A DNA stretch of 64,000 nucleotides from Teratosphaeria epicoccoides (Eukaryota > Ascomycota > Dothideomycetes > Mycosphaerellales > Teratosphaeriaceae), in NCBI GenBank assembly GCA_021401465.1, contig JADDMT010000066.1, positions 107,448-171,447 of the forward strand. The letters run 5' to 3'. The notes beneath the pieces were generated by a model. It was given only the letters and a program-made list of their open reading frames with translations. It made no database searches and had not been told where the DNA came from. The position numbers and the translations under genes were made by a program. The stretch's first letter is position 1. Every line of letters begins with the position of its first letter. This document shows, one piece after another, positions 1-13,325 of the stretch.

Positions 1-3000
1 AAGAAGATCTTTAAAGGGGAGGACATAGCGAGTCGCGTAACAAGGGAGCGGGCTAATAGTATACTACCCCTAATCATAAACAAGGTGTTCGAAGTGCTAC
101 TTACTAGACCGCTAGGTACACATGAGCTTTTCTTTAGCAGGCTAACTGTCGTCAGTTATAATGGGACCCCTAACACCCCTTAGATGAGTGTTAGGGAGGT
201 CCGTGTGTTTAGGAGCAAAAGGAATAGGAAGGTTGTCTTCATTGTAATAAAGACAGAAGATGCTAATTAGTTAGGCTAAAAGAAGGTCAATATTAAGTAC
301 AAGACAGAAGACTAGTATACCTAGGCATTCTACTAAGGCCTGTAGAAAACCTACGACATAGAGCCATTATATAACGAGTTCTCTCTACAGTTTAGACAGC
401 GTCTATAGGGCGAGTTTAGCGACGTCGTCATAGGAGCCCGCAACAACTTGGCTACTTTAAATAGCATAATAAACAAGCCGTTTATTGTCTAGTACTATGT
501 ACAGAGGAACGAGATACGCTAACAAGTGCATATATGTATCTCGACACATGTTTCTAAGGCTATAGTAGGCTAGCAAGCAGGCGGGTGTAGAGACATAGTA
601 GTATTCTAAAGGGGGGTCTAGCTATTGTTTCTGAAGTCTAGCGAGCTAGCGGAGATAGTATTACTTATAGTTTACTTGTTTCTTAGCTCCTGTAAGACTA
701 GCATGCTAGTAAGAGCTATAGTCCCTATTAATTTAATATAGTAATAGCAGGTAGATATGATTCGATAGTAGTATATTTTAGTCATAGTAGCTACTTAGCT
801 ACTACTAACATAGCAGGCAGGTATGTATGTATTTACTAGAATTCAGATAACATTAATGCGGACCTCTGTAGTTTCATGTAGTCTAAGTAGTTTGTACTCT
901 GCATGACTATTATAGCTGCTTAGCTACCTTAACTTCAGTTTCTAGCAGTCAAGAAGTATAAGGGAATGTTAGAGAGCGTAGAGGTTAAAGACAAGATTGT
1001 CGAATAGTTTGCGGACTAGATGTACCTCCTAGCGTATAAGGAAAGGCATAGGAGGATGTAGACAACTTATAAGCTATAGCCGTTAACTATAGAAGGCTTT
1101 AGAGACTACCTACAGTGCAGAGATGGCAGCGTAGTAGCTAGTGTAGTAAACGAGCTATGTGAGGGGGATAGTAGTCTAAAGACAAGTTCTATTCACAAGC
1201 ATTATAGTAGGAAGAAGGGAGTCGTTAGCAACCTTTCTACCCTGTTATGAGGGGGGCTCACGCAGATCGTGGTATAGGCTACAGTAATAGTACGGATAAC
1301 ATAGGGATAAGATGTAGATAGCCTAGGGGTCTGTTTTAATTGTTTATTTAGTAGTAGACAGAAAGGTGTATTTTATGACAAACAAGCTAAGCTTATGAGT
1401 TAAGAGGGCCTGTATTTAATATCGACACCCTAAGAACGATGCTGTTTCCTATTCTGTTAGCCTATTATAGACTACGTATTAGAATAGTAGCTAATTACTA
1501 CAGGCAAGTAGCTATAGTAGTACGTGTTCTAACTACTACATATTGCTAACACTTAGTAGTGATACCTGTTGCTAGATCGCAGGGCTAGGAGTAGGGCTAA
1601 GTAGACGTACACGTTAGAGGAGCGTACGAGTGTAGGTAAGTAGCGATCAAGTAGAAAGCCGTTAAATAAGCACGCCTACAAGTAGGCATAAGTAGGAAGG
1701 CTAACGAGCCCGTGAATTGAGTAGCTAGGAGTAGGGCCGAGTAGGCCAAGCTAGTAAGATACTGCTAGCATACTACTAGCACTTAATTAGCTAACTCGGC
1801 TCTACTTAGTCTACTCTTCGTACTTCGTACTACTTAGGGGTTAGGTTTTCGAGACGTTATAGGGGACCTATTAATTAGCAGGCAAAAGACACAGAGTAGT
1901 AGCAGTCTTGTTTGATTTAATGAGTAGCGTACTAATAGTCTTATAAGCTACACATTGTTAAAGCCATCTAACAGCTATGTTATCTACTCTAGAAGTAGCC
2001 GTTTTAGTCTATTAATAGCCTTATGTACCTGTAGATTAACATTCGGTTAGAAGCAAGGTACTATATGATACTTGTCAGACTATACTAGCTTTAGCTTAGT
2101 ATTACTAGCATCTAGATAGGCCTTTGCGGAGTTGCGGAGGTAATAGTAGGCGAGCTTATATAGCCTTCTACTACTCTCTAGCTTATTAGCGTCGCTAGTA
2201 ATAGCAGCCATATTAACGCCGACCTATACTAAGGTACTAGCGTACTATGCTAACGTGTCTGTAGGAAGGTACTCATTAATATCTGCTAAGAGTTAGCAAA
2301 GTGCCTTAAGGCATACTACAACTACACTATAATTAGCGCTACTAGGTAGGGGTTATACATATTAAGCGAAGTTAAAGAGCTCTTAACAGCTCTCTAGTAC
2401 GTCGATTAAATCTGTAAGTACTCTGTAATTAGGACTTACTAAAACCTGTGGCTTCAAGGTATTCCTTAATCGCTACTAATTAGGGACTATTAGCGTCGAT
2501 TTGTATACTGCTTTAGTAGCTAGGCATAGTCTTATGACTCTCCGGATATCTATATAGCTGCTTAGGGACCCCTAGCATACAATGTAGCCGCTGTAGTTAG
2601 CTGCGAATCTTGTGATTCCTCTACAAGATTAAGAACTTAGTAGCAGCTGTCTAGATGATAGGCATGTAGACTACAATAAAGGCTATCTTGTTAGAGAGGC
2701 AGTCTTTACTCTAATAGCTACTATCTTTAAGCACTTGAAACTAGTCTCTCTAGTAATTAAGCTTAGTCTTTAAGAGCTAGCCCTACTATACCTTAATGCG
2801 CTAATTCATCTTGCTTGTCCTATACTAATAACAATTAGCGAATGTAAGCTTGTTCCTTAGTAGCCATGTTACTAACCTTGCTATTAACTAAGCCTTAAGA
2901 GGAATAGTTAAGTCACGTGGGGCAATTATTCTTTAGAGAGGTAACAGTAAACAGGAACGATGTAATCTAAAAGGAACAAAGGTTAAATTCTAATCAGTAA

Positions 3001-4540
3001 GATAATAACATAAGTTAAACACTGTCTAAACTAGAGTCTATCCTGTCTTCCTATATAAATAGGAAATCTGTGGCTACTCGCTACGCTGTACGTGCTCGCT
3101 ATAGTACGCGCTTGCTCTAAGGTAAGCACTTGCTATCATAAGCGTAGGCATATACGTAAGCGCTAACTCCTTAGTAGTCTCTTTATATAGTAAGCGTATA
3201 TATACTCCTCTAACTTATTCGAGTTATGGTGCTGTCTGTCCTTCTCCTTTTAGCTTAGCTTGTCCTTTAGAATCATTCGACATTAGATGACACGCTATAG
3301 TAGCTTCTACTTACATGTTAGGATTTAATCTGTAATAGGTAGCTAGGGTCTAAAGACTAGCTACTTAGCTTGCTAGTAATGCTACATGTCTAGCTAGCAT
3401 AGGGGCTCGTCGTTATCATCGTCGTTATCTTGATCGTCAGAGTCGTCTATCTTGTCGAATAGTAATAGCCCTTAGTTGCTAGCTATAGCCGCTACTCTTG
3501 CTACAAATTAAGCCTCTTACTAATTGCCTAGCTCCTCTGCGTCTAGACAACAGCCTTTGCCTACGTCCCTACAAGCTTCTTATAACAGGCAAAAGTAAGC
3601 ATTAGCTAGATCTAGTGTCTTAAGGCCCCTGTTACTCTAGATTATTTGAGGTACTATTAAGAACTCTTGCATACATTAAGAGTATTATGTAAGGACGCTT
3701 AGCTTCATGCGTCTGACAATACTAATGTAGATCTACATGATATTACAAGACTACACTTTCATAGTAGCATAAATGCTAATTCTAAGCATCTCTATCTTGT
3801 AATAGGCATTAATTAGCTAGCCCTAGTTTAGTCTAGGAGCTTAAAGGATACTATGCTTTACCCTTAAAGGACAACTACACTCTTAAAAGCCCTAGGGGTT
3901 AACGCTCCATGCGGCTTAGAAAAGGCAATTACTATTACAATTAAGTAGTAAGTATACTATGATTAGACTATAAGTGTCCTTACTATTAAACTGTCCTATA
4001 TGTATGTTAAAAGTGCATGTATAGGTTCTCCCTGCTATAATGCAGAGTATTACCTTTATTATACTTACTATGTAATAGTAGTATAAGTTACTACTCTTCC
4101 CTTTCCCCTTCCTCTTAATTAAGCTTCTTCTTATAGCTAAGGGTAATATGTTACTACTATAACGTTCTGCGGCTTATGTCATATCTATTTGTAGACAATA
4201 CATTAAGTATCTCCTTGTTAGTAGACTACTAGCACTAGTGTTAATGCTCTATAAGGTAGTTAACCTTTACTATGACTTTGCCTCTAATATAAGGTACATA
4301 TTTGCAGAAGCCCTAATTATTAAGCTGCCTTGCAAGGCAACTGCGACTGATAATCGTCTATTCTTTCTGCATGATAGTCTCCTAGATATTGACATAGCAG
4401 ACACTAATAGCTATAGCTTGCTACACATACTCATGCTAGTGTAGCTAGTCAATTACCTGAGGTAGCACGGTGAAAGCAACAACGATATTAGTGCTGATGG
4501 ATTATTGTTAATAGGTATATAGGCCTATATAGGTGTTAGA
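1..4540. repeat. RIP-mutated repeat block (transposon graveyard)
   Basis: AT-rich block dense in TAG/CTA/TTA trinucleotides, in sharp contrast to the ordinary-GC sequence that starts near 4540. Several stretches still read as long frames interrupted only by TAG or TAA. In plus frame 1 from base 1 to about 560 there are some eleven stops, all TAG or TAA and none TGA. That is what CAG/CAA/TGG to TAG/TAA changes (RIP-type C-to-T at CpA) would produce. Other decayed frames lie at about 946-1250 (plus) and 3400-3720 (minus); the latter ends in an Asp/Asn-rich tail. No LTR pair, terminal inverted repeat or domain was identified, so the element class is open. A TATA-like TATATAAATAG at about 3053 may be an old element promoter. 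The 68-codon open frame at 4238-4444 sits inside this block and is treated as chance. Confidence 0.75.
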
Positions 4541-4747
4541 AGGTCGATTCTTGATGTGGCTGTAAGCCAAGAACACCCCTCATGTGGAATTGGCACATTT
4601 GGACCGCCGTCTTAAGCCACTTTCGGCTTAGACTTGCTAGACTTGCTAGACCATCTGGGCAGTAAGAGGTATGGTGTAGATCATTCGAACTGTTATTGAC
4701 AAACAGTCCAACACCGCACTTGCCTGTGTCGGTCATTACTCCGACTA

Positions 4748-6019
4748 ATGTCGACGGTGATGGCAAGCCAACCCAATCCTGACCATCACGATGACCAGAA
4801 TATTCAACACGGCAGTGAGCACAAAGCTGATGATGAAGAACAAGAAGAAGAGGAGGAGGAGGAGGAGGCAGAAGAGCCCCCTGCAGCGCTGATGCCGCCG
4901 TCGAATCACTGGCGCGAACAGCAAGAGCAGTCGCAAGGTGTTCAGGAGGTAGAGCCGGCAAAGAAAGAGGAGCAAGAGGACAAGGAGGAGGCAGAGGGTG
5001 ACAGGGAGGAAGAAGAGGAGAAGCAGGAGGAGAAGGGGGAGCGGGAGGAGCAGGAGGAGCAGGAGGAGCAGGAGGAGCAGGAGGAGCAGGAGGAGCAGGA
5101 GGAGCAGGAGGAGCAGGAGGAGCAGGAGGAGCAGGAGGAGGCGAGCACAGCGAATACAGTAGAGGCAGATGCATATACTAAAGGAACGCGACAAGGCAAT
5201 GACGAGCATCTGTTAGCAAAGCCCCACGCACACACGACAAACACCTGGAACATCATCACTCAAGACATACTCACACAACCGATACACGCCATCATACTGC
5301 TGCTAGCCTTCCTCTGCACCACTGGTATGGCCTACTACTCCTATACATCCTGCGCGTCCTTCTCTGCCGCCCGTCGAACTACCTCCACAGCAATGCTGTA
5401 TCTCGACCTGACTCGTTCCAACTACCTCCACGCCGCCGCACCGTCCCTTCCTATCTCTGTCCTGCTTGCCTTAACAATGTGGATCGAAAGAGGCCAGGTT
5501 CTGCTGCGACTTGGAGCGATGGGAGGTGGGCTCGACGGGCGCATTGACAGGCACGGCGTAGGAGCAGTCGGGAAAACCATGTTGAAGGTCAATGCCGGGC
5601 TGGAGAAGCTGGTTGGCTGCAGTGGTGGTGATAGCAAAGACGCCGAGATCGCGGCCGCGCAGGCGTGGCTGCGGCGTAGCAGTGTGGTTGCAAACGCGGA
5701 CGCCGGGACTGGCTGGCTCACAGTCGACGATGACGACATGATAGATCACGACACAAGCCTTCCGAGAGACCTGCTGCGCTTCGCGCCCTCCTTGGTTGAG
5801 ATCTCCGACACCGCTCTCCTTCATGCCTACATGTCCGAAGGCAAAGTTGAAGAGTGTCAGGAAAGGCTTGCTGATGCTCTCGTCAAGCAAGCTTTCGGCC
5901 CACAGGCAGGCAAGACATGGGATGGGAGTAAGGAGAAGTCGCTGGTTGGGCTGATGGGACAGGATATGGAGGTGATCATATGGCAGGCCGTCCGAGGCAT
6001 CGGGGATGCGGTATGGTGA
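4748..6019 (+). CDS. Gene A: Glu-rich N-terminus, membrane-anchored protein, 423 aa
   Basis: Intact single-exon frame. I do not recognise the family. Residues 1-131 are extremely acidic, with poly-Glu at 33-40 and a run of Glu-Glu-Gln triplets at about 100-131. A strongly hydrophobic segment at about 179-198, followed by GMAYYSY, is the likely transmembrane helix; a second, weaker one lies at about 228-246. The remaining 175 residues look helical and soluble. The likely topology is a cytosolic acidic N-terminus with one or two membrane passes. The start ATG is chosen because the degraded paralog A' (53199-54400, minus) begins comparably with Met-Ser and an acidic stretch leading to the same A-A-L-M-P-P motif. 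A' also conserves the Y-Y-S-Y region, the Y-L-D-L-T-R motif and the C-terminal V-R-G-I-G-D-A-V, so the frame is real. The gene starts only about 200 bp from the RIP block. Function unknown. Confidence 0.75.
   Translation: MSTVMASQPNPDHHDDQNIQHGSEHKADDEEQEEEEEEEEAEEPPAALMPPSNHWREQQEQSQGVQEVEPAKKEEQEDKEEAEGDREEEEEKQEEKGEREEQEEQEEQEEQEEQEEQEEQEEQEEQEEQEEASTANTVEADAYTKGTRQGNDEHLLAKPHAHTTNTWNIITQDILTQPIHAIILLLAFLCTTGMAYYSYTSCASFSAARRTTSTAMLYLDLTRSNYLHAAAPSLPISVLLALTMWIERGQVLLRLGAMGGGLDGRIDRHGVGAVGKTMLKVNAGLEKLVGCSGGDSKDAEIAAAQAWLRRSSVVANADAGTGWLTVDDDDMIDHDTSLPRDLLRFAPSLVEISDTALLHAYMSEGKVEECQERLADALVKQAFGPQAGKTWDGSKEKSLVGLMGQDMEVIIWQAVRGIGDAVW
5045..5140 (+). repeat. 9-bp coding minisatellite (GAGGAGCAG)n
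   Basis: Ten and two-thirds near-perfect units of GAGGAGCAG, in frame with gene A and encoding Glu-Glu-Gln. Because the unit is 9 bp, unit gain or loss changes protein length without a frameshift. The same array makes the other frames open as well, which explains overlapping antisense poly-Leu, poly-Pro and poly-Cys/Ser frames that are not genes. Confidence 0.95.
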
Positions 6020-9000
6020 CCGCAATGGCATGAGATGGCGCTGAGAGGACGAGTGATGGTACATAGGTATGCCAACTCGACACGCAATGAAGAGAAAGTG
6101 AAAGACGCACACACGGTCTTTGGCGCGCTCTAGTGAATACGTCTTTCCTTCAAGGAACTCTCGGGATCAAATCCTTGAAACTCACTCATCGTCCAGCAGG
6201 TCTGTGCTGTATCACTCCGCGGAGAAGCTCGTCCGCAGCACCGCACGAATCGTGAGTTGACCGAGCGCATGCCAGAAGCATGTACGGTATCATGTCCTGT
6301 AACCTCGAACTCTACCCGTCAAGTACCGACGCTGTATGATATCCTTTGATCCCACATCACGGAAATGCCATTATCAGTAGTTGCTCGCTTAGCCTTACTA
6401 AAGCATCTGGCTCTCAAGTCACCGGTGAACGATCATACTGATGGCAATGTTCTGATACCAGAGAATAACGCGACAGGAAAGGCAGTAGTTCGGTGTCGAG
6501 GCCAGACGAGTACCCCATACGTGGAACGAGATCCTCCAAGTGATTCCCATGTTGCGTCCCCACCTCGGGTGATCCTGCCATCAATCGTAGCCAACACAGA
6601 TGCTCGCTTGTATTCCCATGCCACCAAGTGTATCTCCAACAGCCCTGTTCATCTTCTTGCTTTCCTCTACACCCGGACGTGGTGTGTTCTTCACCAGCGT
6701 CAAACCAACGAGACTGAACTATGATTTGCCCTCTTCTCTCCGACTTGTTCACTTAGAGTCTTCATGTCGCAGTCGATGCGCTGCTTGTAAGCAAAGCGAT
6801 CGAGGCCACAGACAGCTGCCTGAGGTCTCGAGGGTCGAAATCGATATTGTATCGGGACTGAGCTCTGGCATCAGTCGATGGTTGACGATTGATTTCGTTC
6901 TCGATAGCACGCACCAGTTTGCCATCATTCGCACCCTATCGAAACAACCAGGCTTGATGGTAAAATCGTAGCGCCTCGCTCTTGCTGATAAGAAACGGTC
7001 GGTGCTAGTACTAGTACAAGCCCTTCAACTTGCTAAATTATCGCTTCCTACGCGCCTCGAAGCCAACTTCGACTCCCGCCGCCAAGTCAGCAATCCCGTC
7101 CTCATGATACATCTCAGTTGTGTTGACGTCAGCGCGGTAGTGGTCTGTAGGAGTCGGAGCGACATGTGCTCAGGGCCAATCCTGACGTGGTTGTCGCGAT
7201 GCTACCACTGAATATGTGATGTGTCGGTCGTTGTCGCGGCTTTGCAGTCTGGCGAAGGCCTTGGAGCCCCCTGTCGTCCTCTTCTCCAGCTTGTCCTGTC
7301 ATCTGCCCTTCCAAGTCTCTCGAATCCAGCCGTCGCTATGATGTCTATCCAGATCCTTCAGCAGTTGATGCATGACCTTTGTGGGATTGCAGTCTTCATT
7401 GCATATAGTGCGTGACAAGATGACGGCGGGGCTATGCCTGCCCTCGAGGTACTTGATCTGAATGGACGGACAGAATTCCTCCGAGGTGCAAAGACATCCC
7501 GGCGCTCAGAATTACTGTTGAGGAAGCCGGTAAGAAGCTTCTAGCCCATCTATATCATTGAGCTCCCCGGTCCTGACAGCATATGGGCATACGTCTGACC
7601 GAAGCTACCGTTACTCCGAGCTCTCGCTTGTAAGTGTTGCAATTGCGTTCTGCTTTGGAGAACTGAAAGCTGTCTTAGGAAGTATACAGATTGCACCCAT
7701 TGTCCGTTTTCGAGTTGTCAAACGTGTTCACCTGCTGTAAGTGAGGAAATCTCAACGAATAGATAATATACCGGCAAGACTGGATCTCAGCTGTGATTTC
7801 CCATCGCTGTAATAGTATGCTCTCCGACCAACCTGAACGAGAAGTACTCCGCCTCAAGTCTGTGCGGGTGCTCCCTGAACTTGACACGACATATTAGTGT
7901 GTCATCATTTCTGGCGGATTTGTGGACAATAAGGTCTGCTGGGGGAGCAAGGTCGTTCGCTCTAGTGCTTTCAACAACCTCGTATGTCTTCCCAAAGTCC
8001 TATTTGACTCTATTCGACGAAAGTCTCATTCGTCAAAGGACAGCCGATCAATCGAAGCTTCATCAGTCGCGGGATCGTGGGGAAGTTTGGCGGAGACGAT
8101 TATACGTCGTTCTTGCCGTTACTGTTGACTTCCATCATATCATCAATCGGCCCGGACGTCAACGAAATTGACGTGTTCGACGAAGAGGTATCCCGTGTCG
8201 CAGCGACTCGCTGCCTTTACGCGATCTCGATGGAAGCATCCGCTATCATGCTCAGGGCACACTAAGAATCCCGCCCGCGGTCCCAATTGGCGACCTCTGG
8301 CTCAGCACTGCTGACTTCCTTGTTTGTGGATTTGATCTCTAGTCCTTCTGTTGACTTGACCGGAGGATGCATGTCCTTTGCTGCTTTCGTTAGACACGTC
8401 CTTCACACGGATCACTGAACTGATGCTCTCGAGGCAAGGTCGTTCAAGCAGCAATGAAAGGCGCCCTCTTTCTGCTAGACAGACGAACGTCCATGCGGTA
8501 TGTATACCATACTTTCCAATTCATATCGGGACCGGACGCAATGGGACAACATGCACCTAGTACTCTGTGCTACCATCTATTTGATGTTGCAAAGCGTAAG
8601 TGATGACACTGGCGGGAACTTACGATCGAGCTTCGTACGGAATGAGGGTACAGTAGGTTGTACTTGATACTCGATACACATGAGTATGTGCTATGGCAAG
8701 ATTGCCGCCCCGTTGGAGCCGTTCGTGCAGACGTTGCAAGGCAGACTGAATGCGCGGCTGCTCTACTCGTCACATCGAGCGAGTGTCTGATACTCACCTC
8801 TGCCGGTGTAGTGAGGTGACATACTTCACGCGCAGAAGCTCTCCGCTCAGTTGTTGGCTGGACTGTTGGTCCTGTCAGCTGTGCTAATCGATATTCATAT
8901 CGTCAGCCAGAATCTTCTTTGGGTTTCTCGGTCGTGGCCGTGAGATGAGGCGCTGACGTCGGCTGAGAAGTAAAGCGCGGGTCCTGAACAGAGCTCGGCT

Positions 9001-12000
9001 TCAAAGGCTCTTTGTGAAGTCATCGTCTGCTCGGCGGCGCTTGCATGCAATGTCTATAACCTCCGCTTCCACATCTAAGACTTGAGCTTTAATGGCGACG
9101 GCATAAACATTATGGCAACTGACTACTATGAACCTACTCACGTCTGTGCCCATCGTCGAGATCCTTCTAATGAATCTTCGCATTTCTTGCATGGACGCAA
9201 TCTTTCTCCGAAGCTGGCGCCAATACTAGCTGGATCTCACCTGGCTGACTTCTTTCATCAAGCTCTTGACGTTCGAGATCATTGTATCCAATGATATGGT
9301 GTACCGAGACTCAAGTGGTTGCCGCTAGTGCTGCTCGGAGCCTTGAGTGCTAGGATGGCAGCGAATCCGATATTGTCGGTGACGCGTAGTCTGCTCTGCC
9401 ATCGTCCTGTACAGAGACTGCCGTCAATACAACGGAATCCTTCTTGATGCGCTTATGCTTGCCATAGTAACCAAGCAAAGGGTTCTCTCGACCAAGGTGT
9501 CGGCACGGCTGAAGACCGCTAATGTAGTAGTTCATAGAGTACTCTGATTAAGAGTTCGGACACTCTGCCTTCATGCTATTAACCGCGCTGCCAGATTCCT
9601 CTGGCTATTATGTATCATCAGGAACTACACGACGTGCTAGGGCTCGGGGAAGATCGTTGTCGTAGCTGCTGAAGCTATGCTGGTCCGGAGAACTGACGAG
9701 ATTGTGGCGGACGGTGCGGCTCTTGAGCTGGAGGCGCCGACTAGTTGTAAGATGATCTCGCTAGACGGATCGCCTAGTCTGCCATGCCTTGGATCGAATG
9801 CATCTAGACCTAGAGCTGCGGTAGTATTGTCAACCCTTCATGAGCTCGGCGGTGATTTGCCTCATAGCCATTCTTCTTATCAGGTGATCGTCATCAATGT
9901 CAGGGCAATCCAGAGCACACAGCGGGAAAACTCTTGACTCCATAGTGCATCTAATACCCGGCGACTTGCCCATCTGACCTGGCAAAATATCAACGCTAGC
10001 TTTCTGTCTATGTCCACTTGTACGGGTCAGAAGGATCCCGATGGATTCCAAGCACCGCGGACGGTTGATTGACCCGCTCAACCAGTTTGATTGGAATCGG
10101 CGCTTAGTCCAGCCATAAGCGCTGTCACGAGCTTCACGATAGAGATCCATCAAATTGCCCGTCAAGTCTCTCCTCTGGTCGAAATCAAGATGAAGGGTGA
10201 CAAGTGAAATGTGCATTCACGCACAGATCAGCACTGTTTTGACCTGAAACAGTGCTGGTCTGTCTTTGCTTGGCGCTCGCTGTTGCTGGCTCCACGGACA
10301 GCCGTCCCTTGGCCTTCCTCGTCGTCCGATGGTGCTGAGATGGTCTCAATACCATCGAGTATACTGCTCGCTGCGACTTCTTCGTACGCGCAATCAGAAC
10401 TCAGCGCTCGCGCTGGCTGAATGCTGGCGTTAGTCGGAGTCGGTCATTCTGAGTCTGGTCGAGTCCGAGTGGAGGTCTTGGCTAAACATGTGGATTGTGA
10501 AGTAGTACGACCTCACCTAAAACGTGAAAAATTGTTTTTGAATCCATTCTGATCCGGTTCGCCATCGTCACTCTCCGAGTGGTGCAGTGTCTCGTCTGTG
10601 CCCGTACAGCCACTGTTGATGTCTGTCAGGGTTCACGCTTCAATGCTTGGCTGTGTCGGTGGCAATAGAGCTCGAATCTTCACAAGCGACGTGGACGACA
10701 AGGCGTGTGGTCAGCGCAAGGGATGTGGCGTTGTAGTCAGCCCCGTCCCAGATGATACGCCCAAGACTGCTCCATCCGGTATGTATTCTGACATGTGCGC
10801 CGCTGGAAATTGTGGTGGGAGATCTGACAGAGGCGTGTGATGGGATGGGGGGCACTGCATGACGCAGCGGGGCCTCCTCCCCTGCACACATGCCTGGCCT
10901 CCTACACGGATGCATCTCCCCCGCTGCCACATTTTGGCCAGCCTTTCGACAGAAAGTCCACCACATCCAACGAGCTTGCTGCTGGATACGGAAAGGAGCG
11001 CATGAATTATCAGCTTCCTGATCGATTCACTGGGCGGGCTGCCAGTCGAGTGTTTCGGGATGTGTGTCACTCAACAGATCTGCAGAATGCTGCGACAACA
11101 ATCCAGCTGCAGATGCCGTGGCATAAGACCTCATGGACTGCCGAGCTCAAGCGGATTGCAGCCCCGATAAGGATCAGCCCCAGACTCCCGTCACGCCGCG
11201 TCTGCAGGTACTTTTGTTTTCCTGACGGCCACTCCGGTCCTGACGTCCCTCCTCCATTGACGTTCTGCTGATAGGGTCAGGTTCACGATATTAGAGCGCG
11301 CAAATGCCTCCTTCTGCCATACCTCTGCTAGCTTCCAAGTGTATAGGGCATACCTATGTCAAGGGAGCTTACACCTTCTTGGCGTCGGATCATCTCAGAG
11401 CTCTGTTGACGAAGAAGCGACCACAGCAGACAAAGCACGCCAAAGGACGGTGGAGCTGGATGAAGCCAGGCATTGACATCAAAGCTACAATAGCGCCAAC
11501 ACCACCATAGACATCGAGGTAGAGTAGTCCTCAATTGAATTACCTGTTGGTGTCGACGAGGACCACCTGTCCCAGAGCTTCTCCAAGTACGCCTGCGAGG
11601 CGACCCTCGCGCCACGAGTCGTGGACATGATCGAGAGGGTTGCCCGGATCCATCCCGGCCCCTTTCAGCACATGGTGGTCCAGGCCGAGATACTCTCCGC
11701 CAGGATGTCAGATTCACCAAGAAGACAAAATGCACACTGAACAAAGCGCTTGTTGCTGCCCGAGAGGCCAATCATTTGATCCCGGGATCAGAACATGGCT
11801 GGTTGTCCTCAAAGCCCGAGTTTGAAGTAGCCGTCAGCATTTCGTCATTATCTAACTCCTCAAAGCGATCCTTGGATCGCTGTGGTGAGATTTGCAGCAG
11901 GTGTACAATCAGGCATGTCGAGATTGACCCCTAGTGTCTGCGACTGTCTTCCGTCCGGAATATAAAGGCTGACAGACTCTGGTTGCAAACGCTTGGAGAG

Positions 12001-13325
12001 CTTGTCAGCGAAGGAGCGGCGGCGAAACCTTTCCGAATGCCCACTGTTGTCATAGAATTCAACTACACTTTCTCCTGCCATCTGCGCCGAAAACACGCCC
12101 AGGATACTGCCACCACCACCATGATCCCTAGCGAAATGGCCGCAGTCCGGAACTGCTGCTGGTAGTCACTATCATCCCCGTGATCGCACCGCTGTGCCAT
12201 AGCATTCTCAAAATCTTCGTTCGTTCAACTGACGATGCGAACGATTACCCGCGATTCCACACATTTGAGTCCGATCGTGTATACTAATCCCAACCCAAGC
12301 TTGTCGAGCCTAGTGCTTAGCGAAGCGACGACACCCAGCCAAAGCCCAGCTATCAACTTGAATTCTCCGTGTTGTCAAGAGGAGGAGGAGAATGAGGACG
12401 GGGGTAGAAAAGCACGAGGACAAGGACAGAAGTCGTGAACCCGCCGACCGGGTAAGCGTTCCATATGATCCTGATGCTCTACTTGCCAATCACCACGTGA
12501 TGACCGCACATACTCCTTCGCATTGACAGTATCACTGGCAGTACCCAAGCAGGTCAAAAAGATGTATCGTGGACCTTCCCCATCCCTTACCTCACGATCT
12601 AGTATTCGATTTCGCAAGCCGCAGCCCCATCCCGCATATCTCGAGAGCGTGTATTCATCAGTGCTGCTCTGTCTACAGGCCGCATACCAGCACATTCGAT
12701 ACGTATGAGTCGTGGCTGAAATTTCAAGTCCGATCATTGGGATGAGTAGCAGGTGGTCGGACGGAATTGAGGTAAGTAGTGCTTGTTTTGTTTCGTGAAA
12801 GCTGGCTGAGAATGAAAGAACCAAGAATCTTTCAGGTGTCTATTTACTTGCCTGGCAGACCATCGGTGAAGTGAGGGAGTGCATGGATTTGGCTTGTGTG
12901 GAAGTGCAGATATGGGAATGTGGATGTGAATGTGGAGATATTTATGACTATACCAAGCAGCTGGATCGAAGCACTACTACTTCCACAACACGTGCATCGT
13001 GTGGATCAGTCATGCACGCATCAAGGGAGCCAAGCATGAGAGTGAGAGAAAAGGCAAGCATCAACCAAGCCATCATCATTGCTCAAGATATCGACTTGAT
13101 TACGAAGGAAGACCTCAGGAGCGAATCGGGGTCACCACTCCCAATCGCTATTTGAAGTCTGTCAATCATCATCATCATCATCAAAATGTTCATCAGCAGC
13201 CGCGTTCGTGATGAGCCTCGTCATCATCAATCTCAAACCGAGCGGTCAAGACCGCTGCTGCAACTCATGATCCAAGCACCCATGAAAACCCTGTCTGTCC
13301 ACGATCATCATCATCTGCCCATCTC
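6020..13325. other. Gene-poor stretch, no intact gene recognised
   Basis: About 7.3 kb of ordinary base composition without RIP character. Only short frames occur. A few segments read like protein but cannot be joined confidently: minus 9001-9300 (exon-like pieces between GTGAGT-type donors), minus 9830-10216 (128 codons), and plus about 11500-11830, where two neighbouring frames both look coding-like. These may be exons of a decayed or intron-rich gene. A short CAT/ATC repeat is present at about 13165-13183, downstream of gene F. Nothing resembling an RNA gene, LTR or transposase was seen. Confidence 0.4.

Noticed and set aside
4238..4444. 68-codon open frame inside the left RIP block
   Set aside because: Surrounded by degraded sequence, hydrophobic low-information product, no conserved motif; chance frame in AT-rich DNA.
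4536..5259. Long antisense frames with poly-Leu, poly-Pro and Cys-Ser repeats
   Set aside because: They are the other frames of the GAGGAGCAG array in gene A, which is open in all frames; only the sense frame has a conserved paralog.
6365..11825. Many 60-150 codon frames on both strands
   Set aside because: Lengths are what random GC-balanced DNA gives, overlapping on both strands; only three segments looked protein-like and they could not be linked.
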